From assembly GCA_040081265.1 (NCBI GenBank), contig JBEBGV010000041.1, positions 1 through 41,676 of the forward strand: a DNA stretch of 41,676 nt, read 5' to 3'. The notes under the pieces were generated by a model that did no database searches, was not told where the DNA came from, and worked only from the letters and a program-made list of their open reading frames with translations. Source of the DNA: JBEBGV01 sp040081265. GTDB taxonomy: Bacteria > Acidobacteriota > Vicinamibacteria > Vicinamibacterales > UBA2999. Shown here piece after piece: positions 30,792 through 39,457 of the stretch; the stretch's first letter is position 1; the number at the start of each line of letters is the position of its first letter. The translations under genes were made by a program, and so were the position numbers.

Positions 30792-30797
30792 TACAAT
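30792..30797 (+). promoter_or_regulatory. -10 box of rpmB
   Basis: TACAAT, giving a leader of roughly 60 bases before the rpmB ATG. A -35 is not evident. Confidence 0.45.
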
Positions 30798-30864
30798 CTG
30801 GCGTTTGCGCAGCCGCGGGCGAAACCTCACAGTGAGCCAGGGCCGGCGAGTAATTAGAGGAATC

Positions 30865-31056
30865 ATGGCCAAGCGATGTGAAGTCTGTAACAAGGGTCCT
30901 GTGGTGGGTCGCACGGTGTCGCACGCTCACAACGTCAGCGCCCGCCGATTCGAACCGAACCTTCAGCCTGTTCGTGCGCTCATCAACGGCGCAACCAAGC
31001 GTATCCGCGTGTGCACGCGGTGCCTGCGCTCGGGCAAGGTGACCAAGGCCGCCTGA
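30865..31056 (+). CDS. rpmB: 50S ribosomal protein L28
   Basis: A 63-residue L28 in the zinc-binding (C+) form, with 'CEVCNKGP' and 'CTRCLRSG' cysteine pairs. 'VSHAHNVSARRFEPNLQPVR' is the conserved body. A ribosome site (AGAGGA) fixes the ATG at 30865; the frame is open far upstream but reads through non-coding DNA. C+ ribosomal proteins are zinc reserves in many bacteria. It is followed after one base by ridA. Confidence 0.95.
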   Translation: MAKRCEVCNKGPVVGRTVSHAHNVSARRFEPNLQPVRALINGATKRIRVCTRCLRSGKVTKAA

Positions 31057-31057
31057 G

Positions 31058-31438
31058 GTGTTCGAGGCGATCTCGCCGGCAGGTGCTCCCAAAGCTATCG
31101 GGCCCTACAGCCCGGGCTTACGTGCCGGGCAGTTGTTATTCCTGTCTGGCCAGATCGCCCTGGATCCGGCAACCGGCACCATCGTGGGCGACGATATCGC
31201 CAGCCAGACTGAGCAGGTCTTCCGCAATATTTCGGCGCTTCTGACGGCGGCCGGCGCAAGCTTCGCACAGGTTGCCCGGACGACGGTCTACCTGAGCGAC
31301 CTCAACGATTTCACGGCGATGAATGCTGTCTACGCCAGGCAGTTCAGCGATCCGCCGCCAGCGCGATCGACCGTCGAAGTGCGACGCCTGCCACGCGACG
31401 TCCGTGTCGAAATCGACGTCATCGCTGTTCTGATCTGA
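31058..31438 (+). CDS. ridA: RidA/YjgF family enamine/imine deaminase
   Basis: A 126-residue RidA that hydrolyses reactive 2-aminoacrylate-type intermediates. 'AIGPYSPGLRAGQLLFLSGQI' is the typical start, the catalytic Arg lies in 'LPRDVRVEIDVIAV', and the loop 'ARTTVYLSDLNDF' is conserved. Starts at GTG 31058, directly after rpmB. A hairpin repeat (copy F) follows 8 bases after the stop. Confidence 0.92.
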   Translation: MFEAISPAGAPKAIGPYSPGLRAGQLLFLSGQIALDPATGTIVGDDIASQTEQVFRNISALLTAAGASFAQVARTTVYLSDLNDFTAMNAVYARQFSDPPPARSTVEVRRLPRDVRVEIDVIAVLI

Positions 31439-31446
31439 TATCTGTC

Positions 31447-31493
31447 GCCGGACCTAAAGGTCCGGCCTACGTACAGCACTGCCTACGTACGAG
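31447..31493 (+). repeat. Dispersed hairpin repeat, copy F
   Basis: Stem CCGGACCT (31448-31455) / AGGTCCGG (31458-31465), then CCTACGTAC and, after a few bases, a second GCCTACGTACGAG. The last codons and stop (TAG) of the leftward rel gene lie in that second tail. Confidence 0.75.
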
Positions 31494-33651
31494 CGGTTCG
31501 CTCCACTCCCAGCACGCCCTGCACGCCCTTGATCGACTTGATCACCTTCTCCAGGTGTTTCATGTCCCTGATTTGCACCGTCATGTCGATCCGCGCGCGC
31601 TCATCCTCACCAGTCCGCGCTTCCATGTTGGTGATGTTGGTGTTGATGTCAGACACCCTGGCGCTGATCTCCGCCAGCACGCCCTTGCGGTCCTCCACCT
31701 GCATCGTGAGCTTCACGACATAAGGCGCCACGTCACCGTCAGAGGTATCCCACTCGACGTCGATTCGCCGCTCGGGGTCAAACATCAGGTTGAGCACGTT
31801 CGTGCAGCTGGCCGAGTGCACCGAAACACCCTTGCCACGCGTGATGTAGCCGACAATACGCTCGCCGCGGATCGGATTGCAGCACTTGGCGCGGAACACC
31901 AGGATGTCGTCGGTACCCTTGACCTTGATCTTGTCCCCGGTGCCGCCGGTCCGGAGTACGCGCCTGACGACCGACACCACACCCGACTCCGGCGGACGCT
32001 CGGTGAGCAGGCCGTGCGGCACGGACTTCTGCAGCACCGTCCTCGCCGAGAGCTTGCCGTAGCCGATGTGCGCCAGCAGCTCGTCGTTGGTCTTGGCACC
32101 GTACTCGGAGGCGAACTTCAGGAGTCCTTCGCTCTCGAGCATCGTCTTTGGATTGAGGTCGAAGCGCCGAGCTTCCTTCTCGAACAGACGACGGCCCAGT
32201 TCGATGCTGCGGGTCCGCTCCTCCGCCTGGAGCACATGCCGGACCTTGTTGCGCGCCCGTGACGTGGCCAGAAATGCCAGCCAGTCCCGGCTGGGCTTGT
32301 GACCCTGCTGGGTCACAATCTCGACGATGTCACCGTTCTGGAGGCGGGTGCGGAGAGGCACCATCCGCCCGTTGACGCGCGCACCAACGCACTGGATGCC
32401 GACATCGGTGTGGATGCTGAATGCGAAGTCGACCGGCGTCGCTCCCCGCGGCAACGACCGCACCTCCCCCTTGGGGGTAAAGATATAGACCTCTTCTGGA
32501 TACAGGTCGATCTTCAGGTTCCGCATGAATTCCTGCGGATCCCCGACCTCCTGCTGCACTTCAAGCAGCTGCCGCATCCACTGGAAGTAGTGCTCGTCGC
32601 GCTGTGCGCCGACGCGGCCTTCCTTGTATTTCCAGTGGGCGGCGATCCCTTCTTCCGCCCGGCGATGCATCTCTTCGGTGCGGATCTGAACTTCGAAGGG
32701 GAAACCCTGTTCGCTGACAACAGACGTATGAAGCGACTGGTAGCCGTTGGGCCGCGGCATCGCGATGAAGTCCTTGATACGACCTGGAACCGGCGACCAC
32801 GTCTGATGAATGATGCCGAGCGCGGCGTAGCAGTCCTTGACCGATTGCGTGACGACGCGCAGGGCCACGAAGTCGTAGACGCGATCGAGATCGACCTTCT
32901 GGCGTTTCAGCTTGAGGTGGATGCTGTACAGGCGCTTGATGCGGCCATCGAGGAGGATGATCGGTATCTGTGCCTCATTGAGCTTGGTCGTGATGGTCTT
33001 GGTGAGCCCCTCGATGACGCCTTCGCCGTGCCGGCGCCGGGCCTCGACCTTGGCGCGGAGCCCTTCGTACGCCTTGGGTTCGAGATACTTGAACGCAAGT
33101 TCCTCGAGTTCGTTCTTCACCTTGCTCATGCCCAGGCGGCTGGCAATCGGTGCATAGATGTCGAGGGTTTCCTGAGCAATCTTCAGGCGACGCTCTTCGG
33201 ACAGGTGCCCGAGGGTGCGCATGTTGTGGAGGCGGTCGGCCAGCTTGACGAGGATGACGCGGATGTCGTCGACCATCGCCAGCAGCATCTTGCGGAAGTT
33301 CTCGGCCTGCCGCTCCTCGGTCGACGAGAATGGGATGGCGCCGATTTTGGTGACCCCCTCGACCACATGGGCGACATCCGGACCGAAAAGCTCAGCGATA
33401 CGCTCCGGCGTCGTGAGGGTGTCCTCGACGACGTCGTGGAGGAGGCCGGCGGCCACTGCCACGACGTCCAGCTTGAGGTCGGCCAGCAGGTCCGCCACTT
33501 CCAGCGGATGGACCAGATAAGGCTCGCCAGAATGGCGTACCTGGCCCTTGTGCTCCATGGCGGAGAACACGTAGGCCCGGCGCAACAGCTCGAGATCGGC
33601 GTCGGGGCTGTAACTGCGAACCTTCTCGAGCAGAGTCTCGAACCGAATCAT
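31483..33651 (-). CDS. rel: Bifunctional (p)ppGpp synthetase/hydrolase (Rel/SpoT type)
   Basis: A 722-residue stringent-response enzyme. The HD hydrolase is intact (H72-D73 in 'LLHDVVEDT'), so it can degrade alarmone; the synthetase has 'RVYDFVALRVV' and 'MPRPNGYQSLHTSV'. TGS ('YIFTPKGEVRSLPRGATPVD') and a C-terminal ACT domain follow. With one full-length enzyme visible, this is the long RelA/SpoT homologue. Its stop TAG lies in a hairpin repeat tail (CGT-ACG-TAG). ATG 33651 begins 'MIRFETLLEKVRSY'. Confidence 0.95.
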   Translation of the reverse strand: MIRFETLLEKVRSYSPDADLELLRRAYVFSAMEHKGQVRHSGEPYLVHPLEVADLLADLKLDVVAVAAGLLHDVVEDTLTTPERIAELFGPDVAHVVEGVTKIGAIPFSSTEERQAENFRKMLLAMVDDIRVILVKLADRLHNMRTLGHLSEERRLKIAQETLDIYAPIASRLGMSKVKNELEELAFKYLEPKAYEGLRAKVEARRRHGEGVIEGLTKTITTKLNEAQIPIILLDGRIKRLYSIHLKLKRQKVDLDRVYDFVALRVVTQSVKDCYAALGIIHQTWSPVPGRIKDFIAMPRPNGYQSLHTSVVSEQGFPFEVQIRTEEMHRRAEEGIAAHWKYKEGRVGAQRDEHYFQWMRQLLEVQQEVGDPQEFMRNLKIDLYPEEVYIFTPKGEVRSLPRGATPVDFAFSIHTDVGIQCVGARVNGRMVPLRTRLQNGDIVEIVTQQGHKPSRDWLAFLATSRARNKVRHVLQAEERTRSIELGRRLFEKEARRFDLNPKTMLESEGLLKFASEYGAKTNDELLAHIGYGKLSARTVLQKSVPHGLLTERPPESGVVSVVRRVLRTGGTGDKIKVKGTDDILVFRAKCCNPIRGERIVGYITRGKGVSVHSASCTNVLNLMFDPERRIDVEWDTSDGDVAPYVVKLTMQVEDRKGVLAEISARVSDINTNITNMEARTGEDERARIDMTVQIRDMKHLEKVIKSIKGVQGVLGVERTART

Positions 33652-33759
33652 GAATGGCGGTGTCTAACGCTACCGGGGGTGAGTGGGTACAGGGCAGAAA
33701 CCGCCCATCCTCATGATAGGAGGGGGGTTGCGGGTGGTCAAGGCGCTTGACGCCAGTGC

Positions 33760-33789
33760 TTGACTCATGGGAAATCGGATCACTATACT
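33760..33789 (+). promoter_or_regulatory. Sigma-70 promoter of the TPR lipoprotein gene
   Basis: TTGACT (33760-33765), 18-base spacer, TATACT (33784-33789). The best two-box promoter in the window, with a leader of about 45 bases. Confidence 0.7.
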
Positions 33790-33841
33790 CACCTGCTTGA
33801 ATTCATCTCGAACTATGGTCGTTGCTTGTAAGGGGGATGCG

Positions 33842-34783
33842 ATGCGGAGAGTTACGTCACGGGTGGCTGTCCTGGCGATGACGGTGGCCAGCCTCGCCCT
33901 GGTCGGGTGCGGCCAGGTGAACATGTTGCGGGCCAAGCAGGATGTCAAGGACGCCAACGGGCTGTACCAGTCGGGGAACTACCAGGGCGCCGCGGAGAAA
34001 TATGAGGAAGCGCTGGCCAAGGACCCGACACTGGCCGACATCTATTTCTTCGTCGGAAACAGCTACGACAACCTCTACAAGCCGGCGCGTAAGGGCGAAG
34101 CCGCCAACGACGAGTTCCTGACCAAGGCTATCGAGAATTACAAGAAGTCAGCCGAGATGAACTCGACGCCCAACATCAAGAAGCTGGCGCTCGAGTATCT
34201 CGTTGCGGCCTATGGTCCCGACAAGCTCAACGACCCGGCGCAGTCCGAGCCGATCGTGCAGCAGATGATCCAGCTCGAGCCGACGGAGCCGACCAACTAC
34301 TTCGCCCTCGCGAAGATCTACGAGGACAACGGCGACTACGAGAACGCCGAAGCGCAGTACCTGAAGGCCAAAGAGGTCAAGCCGGACGAGCCGACGGTCT
34401 ACACGACCCTTGCGGGCTACTACAACCGGCAGGGCGACTTCGACAAAACCATCGATGCCCTCCAGCAGCGCACAGCCAAGGAGCCCAACAACCCCGAGGC
34501 GCACCACATGGTCGCCACGTTCTATTGGGACAAGGTGTATCGCGACTTCCGTCTGGCCGATGCCGACAAGAAGCGGTTCGTCCAGGCTGGTATCGAGGAA
34601 GTAGATAAGGCGATTGCCCTTAAGAACGACTACGTCGAGGCGATCACCTACAAGAACCTCCTCCTTCGGCTCCAGGCTAACCTGGAGAAGGACCGAGGGC
34701 GCCAGGTCGAGTTGCTTCGCGAGGCGGACAAGCTCCGCGATCAGGCCCTCGAGCTTCGCAAGAAGCAGCAGAGCGGGGCGTAG
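33842..34783 (+). CDS. TPR-repeat lipoprotein
   Basis: A 313-residue lipoprotein. The ATG at 33842 has a strong AAGGGGG ribosome site; a signal peptide ends in the lipobox 'LVGC' (Cys23). At least five tetratricopeptide repeats follow ('ANGLYQSGNYQGAAEKYEEAL', 'ALAKIYEDNGDYENAEAQYL', 'LAGYYNRQGDFDKTIDALQ'). Such proteins scaffold outer-membrane or secretion complexes. It is upstream of the TonB-dependent receptor and could serve that system, but the partner is unknown. Confidence 0.85.
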   Translation: MRRVTSRVAVLAMTVASLALVGCGQVNMLRAKQDVKDANGLYQSGNYQGAAEKYEEALAKDPTLADIYFFVGNSYDNLYKPARKGEAANDEFLTKAIENYKKSAEMNSTPNIKKLALEYLVAAYGPDKLNDPAQSEPIVQQMIQLEPTEPTNYFALAKIYEDNGDYENAEAQYLKAKEVKPDEPTVYTTLAGYYNRQGDFDKTIDALQQRTAKEPNNPEAHHMVATFYWDKVYRDFRLADADKKRFVQAGIEEVDKAIALKNDYVEAITYKNLLLRLQANLEKDRGRQVELLREADKLRDQALELRKKQQSGA

Positions 34784-34835
34784 TTCCAGGTTCGGACAAA
34801 AACGTCCACACAGGACGTCACGAAACACACCTTTG

Positions 34836-34867
34836 AAGGCCGTCTCCATCACCGGGGGCGGCCTTTC
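34836..34867 (+). terminator. Terminator-like hairpin after the TPR lipoprotein
   Basis: AAGGCCG (34836-34842) can pair with CGGCCTT (34859-34865), followed by a short T-run. About 50 bases after the stop. Confidence 0.5.
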
Positions 34868-34873
34868 CCGTTG

Positions 34874-34879
34874 TACAAT
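34874..34879 (+). promoter_or_regulatory. -10 box of the TonB-dependent receptor gene
   Basis: TACAAT inside the sequence following the terminator-like hairpin. It would give a leader of ~155 bases in which nothing else is recognised. Confidence 0.4.
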
Positions 34880-35040
34880 TCGCCTCGGCGTCGCGATGGT
34901 GTCATCCATCTGTTGCACAGCCCGATTACTGTTTCTGCGGTCCCCACGCACCATCTCGTCTACTCGTGTCAGCCACGAAGTCGGCGTTGCGCCCGGTATG
35001 TGCCGTGCGCATTCGAATATCAGCTACCTGGAGTGAGTAA

Positions 35041-38000
35041 ATGAATCGCTTGTTGAACGTCGCGGCGCGGCTGGGAGCGACCACCGCTCTCCTGACGCTC
35101 TGCTCAATTTTGATGTCCCCGGGCCAGGCCCTCGCGCAGGGCGTGACCACCGGCGCCATGGCGGGCGTCGTCACCAACACGCAGATGCAGCCGGTTCCAG
35201 GAGCCAGCGTCATCGCGATTCATGAGCCGTCCGGCACCACGTATGAAGCCGTGACGAGAGCTGACGGACGTTTCGTGATCGTCGGCATGCGCGTTGGCGG
35301 GCCGTATAGCCTGGCCGTCAACTACGTCGGCGCAGGAGCGGCCTTCGAGCCTCGTACGGTGACCGACCTGCAGGTGAACCTGGGAGTCGGAACAGACGTC
35401 AACGTCCAGGTCCGCCCAATCGCGATCCAGGAGACCGTCACGGTTGTTGCTACAGCAGCCGACGCCGTTTTCAGTGCGAGTCGAACCGGGGCGTCCACCT
35501 CGGTCACGAGGGCAGACCTTGCCGAACTGCCAACCGTCTCGGGCCGCATCAGCGACCTGACCCGGCTGACACCACAGGCCGGTAGCAACAGCTCGTTCGG
35601 AGGGCAGGACGGCCGCATGAACAACATGACGGTTGACGGCGCTTTTTTCAACAGTTCGTTCGGACTCGGCGAAGGACAGGCTGGCGGACGTACCGGCGTT
35701 GCGCCGATTTCTCTCGAATCGATCGAACAAGTGCAGATCAGCGTCGCGCCGTTCGACGTCCGCCAGGGTAACTTCGTCGGCGCATCCGTCAACACTGTCA
35801 CGCGCAGCGGAACCAACAAGCTGACTGGATCCTTCTACCATCGCATCAGAAACCAGGACTGGGTCGGCACCGAAGCAAAGGGACAAACAGTTAACCCCGG
35901 AACGTTCACCTTTCGGGATACTGGCTTCTGGGTTGGCGGCCCGATTGTCAGAAACAAGCTGTTCGTCTTCGGCAACTACGAAAACGAGTTATTCAAGGCA
36001 CCGCTCCACACCTTCGTCTCCAACACCGGAGGGCAGGCGGTCGGCGGAAGCGTGACCCGCGTGCTGAAGTCCGACCTGGACGCACTCAGCGCTTACCTTG
36101 CCAAGAACTTCAACTACGAGACCGGCGGGTACCAGGACCTTTCAGCCGATACGCCGGCAAAGAGGTACCTGGTCCGAGGAGACTACAACCTGAACAATTC
36201 CAACAGGTTCAGCTTCCGGTACAGCCAGCTTGACTCGAGTTCGGGCAAGAACGTCTCTGGGTCCGGTTCGGCCGGCCTCGGACGACCGACGTTCAGCCAG
36301 AATTTTCTGAACTTCAACGCATCCAACTACTCTCAGTTGGAAACGATCAAGTCTGGCATCGGTGAATGGAACGCGATCATCGGCGGCACCATGTCGAACA
36401 GCCTGGTCGCGGGTTTGACCACCAATGATGAAGGGCGGGGTGACCCCGGCAAGCTGTTCCCCTTCGTGGACATTCTCGCGCCGGACGGCACTGCCATGAT
36501 TTCTTTCGGTACAGAGCCGTTCACACCTAACAACGAACTGCGCTACAAGACCTATCAGGTCAAGAATGACTTGACACTTTTTGGCACCGCCCACTCGCTG
36601 ACGCTGGGCGGCGCGCTGCAGCGCTACGAGTCTGAAAACGTCTTTTACTCGCTGCAGCAGAGCGCGTACGTCTACAACTCGCTGCAGGACTTCTACACCG
36701 ACGCCAACGACTCTCTCGCCAACCCGAACCGCACGACCTCTCCGGTCACACTGCGGCGCTTCCAGGTCCGGTACATGAACATCCCCGGCCTGAGCAAGCC
36801 GCTCCAGCCCCTAGGTGTGTGGAACGGGGGTTTCTACGGACAGGACGAGTGGCGCGTCAGGCCGAACCTGACTATGACGGCCGGCGTTCGGCTCGATCTC
36901 GCGTCGTTCGACAACACGACCTTCCCGAACCCTGCAGCCGATGCCCTCACGTTCCGCGACGAAACCGGCGCGGCGGTCAAGTATCAGAGTGGACACCTCC
37001 CCGATCCCAAGTGGTTGTGGTCCCCGCGGGCCGCGGTGAATTATGACGTGGCCGGCAAGCAGGCCACGCAAGTGCGGGCCGGCACCGGCATCTTCTCCGG
37101 GCCACCCCCATATGTCTGGGTCTCCAACCAGATCGGTCAGACCGGCGTGCTTACGGGGTTCGATCAGTTCGACAACACGACGACGCGGCCTTTCAATCCG
37201 GATCCTGCGCGGTACAAGCCCACCAACGTGACGGGCGCCGGCGCTGCGAGCTTCGAATTCAACGTCACCGACCCCGATTACAAGTTCCCGCAGGTGTGGC
37301 GCACGAATTTGGCTGTCGACCAGAAGCTGCCATGGGGTATCACGAGCACGACCGAGTACATCTACAACAAGGACATCAACGGCACGTACTACATCAATGC
37401 CAACCTGCCCGCGGCTCAGACCGCGTTCACCGGCGTTGATGCGAGGCCGCGGTGGACCTCGAACCGAATCAACAACTCGTCACCCGTAATCACTGCCGCC
37501 TACGTCATCAAGAACCAGAGCATCGGGCGCTCCTGGAACATCTCCCAGATGCTATCGAAGGCGACTTCCAACGGGTTGACGCTCAAAGGCGCCTACAGCT
37601 ACGGCATGACGAGGAACACCATCGACCCCGGCTCCAATGCCTCGGGTACGTGGCTCAACAATCAGCACTCCGCCGACCCAAACAACCCGGGGCTCGGGGT
37701 GGCGAACTCCGCGCAGGGCCATCGCGTGTTCACGCAGGTCTCGTATAGCCGCCAGTACTTCGGCTTTGGCGCAACGACCATCTCTTCCTTCTTCGAGGTC
37801 AAGCCTTCGTTTCCGAACTTCAGCGGCACTGCGAGCTACGTCTTCGCCGGAGACATGAACGGAGACGGTGCGTCAGGAAACGACCTGATCTACATCCCGA
37901 GAAACGTCGCAGAGATGAACTTCTCCGCTTTCACGACCGGTGGAAGGACGTTCACGGCCGACGAACAGGCTCAGGCGTTCGAGGCTTACATCACGCAGGA

Positions 38001-38406
38001 CAAGTATCTGAGCGGCCACCGCGGCGAGTACGCAACACGCGGCGGCGTCTTCTACCCGGTGGTCAAGCGCATGGATTTGAGCGTTGTGCAGGACGTGTTC
38101 AAAGACATCGGAGGAAAGAGGAATGCGGGGCAGTTCCGCATCGACTTCACCAACTTCGGCAACCTCCTCAACCACAACTGGGGTGTCAGTCAACGGTTCG
38201 TCGTGCCCGTCACCTCGGCTAACGGCGCCCAGATTCTGACAAATCCTGCGGTGGACGCCCTGGGTCGTGCTACCTACCGAATGGCTGTTGCCAACGGCCA
38301 GCTGGTGACCAAGTCCTTCCAGACCAACACGCTGCTGAACAGCAATCAGACATCCGGCAGTGACGTGTTCCAGTTCCTCCTGAGCTTCCGGTACACGTTC
38401 AACTGA
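35041..38406 (+). CDS. TonB-dependent receptor, Oar-like, with carboxypeptidase regulatory-like domain
   Basis: A 1121-residue outer-membrane protein. Signal peptide to about residue 33 ('GQALAQ'), then a carboxypeptidase regulatory-like domain ('GAMAGVVTNTQMQPVPGASV', ~36-120), a plug ('NNMTVDGAFFNSSFG', 'VNTVTRSGTNKLTGSFYH') and a long beta-barrel ending in aromatic 'FRYTFN'. Oar-type receptors are abundant in Acidobacteria, importing large substrates or aiding protease export. A ribosome site (GGAGTGAG) precedes ATG 35041. The tonB-exbB-exbD operon downstream could power it. Substrate unknown. Confidence 0.9.
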   Translation: MNRLLNVAARLGATTALLTLCSILMSPGQALAQGVTTGAMAGVVTNTQMQPVPGASVIAIHEPSGTTYEAVTRADGRFVIVGMRVGGPYSLAVNYVGAGAAFEPRTVTDLQVNLGVGTDVNVQVRPIAIQETVTVVATAADAVFSASRTGASTSVTRADLAELPTVSGRISDLTRLTPQAGSNSSFGGQDGRMNNMTVDGAFFNSSFGLGEGQAGGRTGVAPISLESIEQVQISVAPFDVRQGNFVGASVNTVTRSGTNKLTGSFYHRIRNQDWVGTEAKGQTVNPGTFTFRDTGFWVGGPIVRNKLFVFGNYENELFKAPLHTFVSNTGGQAVGGSVTRVLKSDLDALSAYLAKNFNYETGGYQDLSADTPAKRYLVRGDYNLNNSNRFSFRYSQLDSSSGKNVSGSGSAGLGRPTFSQNFLNFNASNYSQLETIKSGIGEWNAIIGGTMSNSLVAGLTTNDEGRGDPGKLFPFVDILAPDGTAMISFGTEPFTPNNELRYKTYQVKNDLTLFGTAHSLTLGGALQRYESENVFYSLQQSAYVYNSLQDFYTDANDSLANPNRTTSPVTLRRFQVRYMNIPGLSKPLQPLGVWNGGFYGQDEWRVRPNLTMTAGVRLDLASFDNTTFPNPAADALTFRDETGAAVKYQSGHLPDPKWLWSPRAAVNYDVAGKQATQVRAGTGIFSGPPPYVWVSNQIGQTGVLTGFDQFDNTTTRPFNPDPARYKPTNVTGAGAASFEFNVTDPDYKFPQVWRTNLAVDQKLPWGITSTTEYIYNKDINGTYYINANLPAAQTAFTGVDARPRWTSNRINNSSPVITAAYVIKNQSIGRSWNISQMLSKATSNGLTLKGAYSYGMTRNTIDPGSNASGTWLNNQHSADPNNPGLGVANSAQGHRVFTQVSYSRQYFGFGATTISSFFEVKPSFPNFSGTASYVFAGDMNGDGASGNDLIYIPRNVAEMNFSAFTTGGRTFTADEQAQAFEAYITQDKYLSGHRGEYATRGGVFYPVVKRMDLSVVQDVFKDIGGKRNAGQFRIDFTNFGNLLNHNWGVSQRFVVPVTSANGAQILTNPAVDALGRATYRMAVANGQLVTKSFQTNTLLNSNQTSGSDVFQFLLSFRYTFN

Positions 38407-38407
38407 G

Positions 38408-38421
38408 GCAGTAGGCAGTTG
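38408..38421 (+). repeat. Short 7-bp repeats after the receptor stop
   Basis: GGCAGTA and GGCAGTT in tandem, related to the CTGCCTA/CTGCCCA array before ileS (complement). Confidence 0.4.
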
Positions 38422-38423
38422 AG

Positions 38424-38460
38424 ACGGGCCGGCCCTTCGCGGGGTCGGCCCGTTTTTCTT
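38424..38460 (+). terminator. Rho-independent terminator of the TonB-dependent receptor
   Basis: 12-bp stem ACGGGCCGGCCC / GGGTCGGCCCGT with one G-T pair, loop TTCGCG, then TTTTTCTT. Textbook intrinsic terminator. Confidence 0.85.
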
Positions 38461-38568
38461 GTACAGTTGGTCGACTGCGCCGACCGTCAGTCGGTACGCT
38501 CCCCCAACAGCCAGACCATAGAATGATGGACTTTCGGCACCTCACACGGAGTGGCCATGTGAAAGTCC

Positions 38569-39330
38569 CGGTTCACGGAAAGTCAGATCGACGGTCGCGG
38601 ACCTCAGGCGCATGAAGGAGCTCGAGGCCGAGAACGCGAAACTCAAACGGATGCACGCGGATCTCGCGCTCGAGAACGCGGCCATCAAGGATGTGCTCGG
38701 CCGAAAACTGTAACGCCCGTCGCGCGTCGTCAGGTGATCGAGGTCCTGACGACGGAGCATCAGCTCTCGGTCCGTCGCGCGTGCCGCGTCGTCGGACTGG
38801 CGCGCGCGGCGTGATACCAGCCCCTGGTCGACCCAGCGGTGCGGGACGCGGCAGTGATTGATGTGTTGCAGGACCTCGTGGCGGAGGCCCCACGCCGGGG
38901 CTTCTGGAGGTACTACGACCGGATGCGCCTGGATGGCCACCGGTGGAATCACAAGCGTGTCCATCGCGTGTACTGCGCGCTGCCCTTGAATCTGCCCCGA
39001 CGGACGAAACGACGCGTGCCGCCGCGGTTTGGGCAGACGCGGCTGGCCCCGACCCGCCTCAACGACATCTGGGCGATCGATTTCATGCACGACGCGCTGT
39101 ATGGGGGGCGCCGGTTTCGGACCTTTAACGTGCTCGACGAAGGGAACCGTGAGGGCCTGGCGATTGAAGTCGGGGTCGATACCCGCGACACGGCCAACCT
39201 GGAACTGCCGTCGCAGTTCTTCGAAGGAGGCGTCTCCTGGCTCCACCGCCCTTCCCTGTCCAGGCAGGCGGACAATCCTGGGCGCGCCCTCGAACGCGGA
39301 GGGCACCGAGGCTCTTCGGTGACGCGCTGA
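38569..39330 (+). pseudogene. Decayed IS3-family transposase remnant
   Basis: Two broken reading frames. OrfA: its N-terminal 'RFTESQI' (38569-38589) is joined, with a frame change and a missing middle, to its C-terminal leucine-zipper-like 'MKELEAENAKLKRMHADLAL' ending at 38713. OrfB: starts 'VARRQVIEVLTTEHQLSVRR', is stopped by TGA at 38812-38814 where a Tyr codon is expected, continues with 'VAEAPRRGFWRYYDRMRLDG', first Asp 'WAIDFMHD' and second Asp 'FNVLDEGNREGLAIEV', then loses homology and lacks the catalytic Glu. No terminal inverted repeats or target duplication are identified. Confidence 0.8.
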
Positions 39331-39384
39331 CGTGCCCCTCGTCTCCCGACGGGGCGGTCCCGACAGAGAAGAGGTGCTGCGAAA

Positions 39385-39419
39385 TAAAAAAGGCTGTCTC
39401 CCACGAGGGAGACAGCCTT
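39385..39419 (-). terminator. Rho-independent terminator of the tonB-exb operon
   Basis: Perfect 13-bp stem AAGGCTGTCTCCC / GGGAGACAGCCTT, loop ACGA; on the - strand it runs into a T-tract (A-run at 39385-39389 on +). It lies about 38 bases beyond the last exbD stop. Confidence 0.88.
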
Positions 39420-39457
39420 GAGAAGAAGCTGACTGCGGGCCCTGGCGGCCCGCGGAA

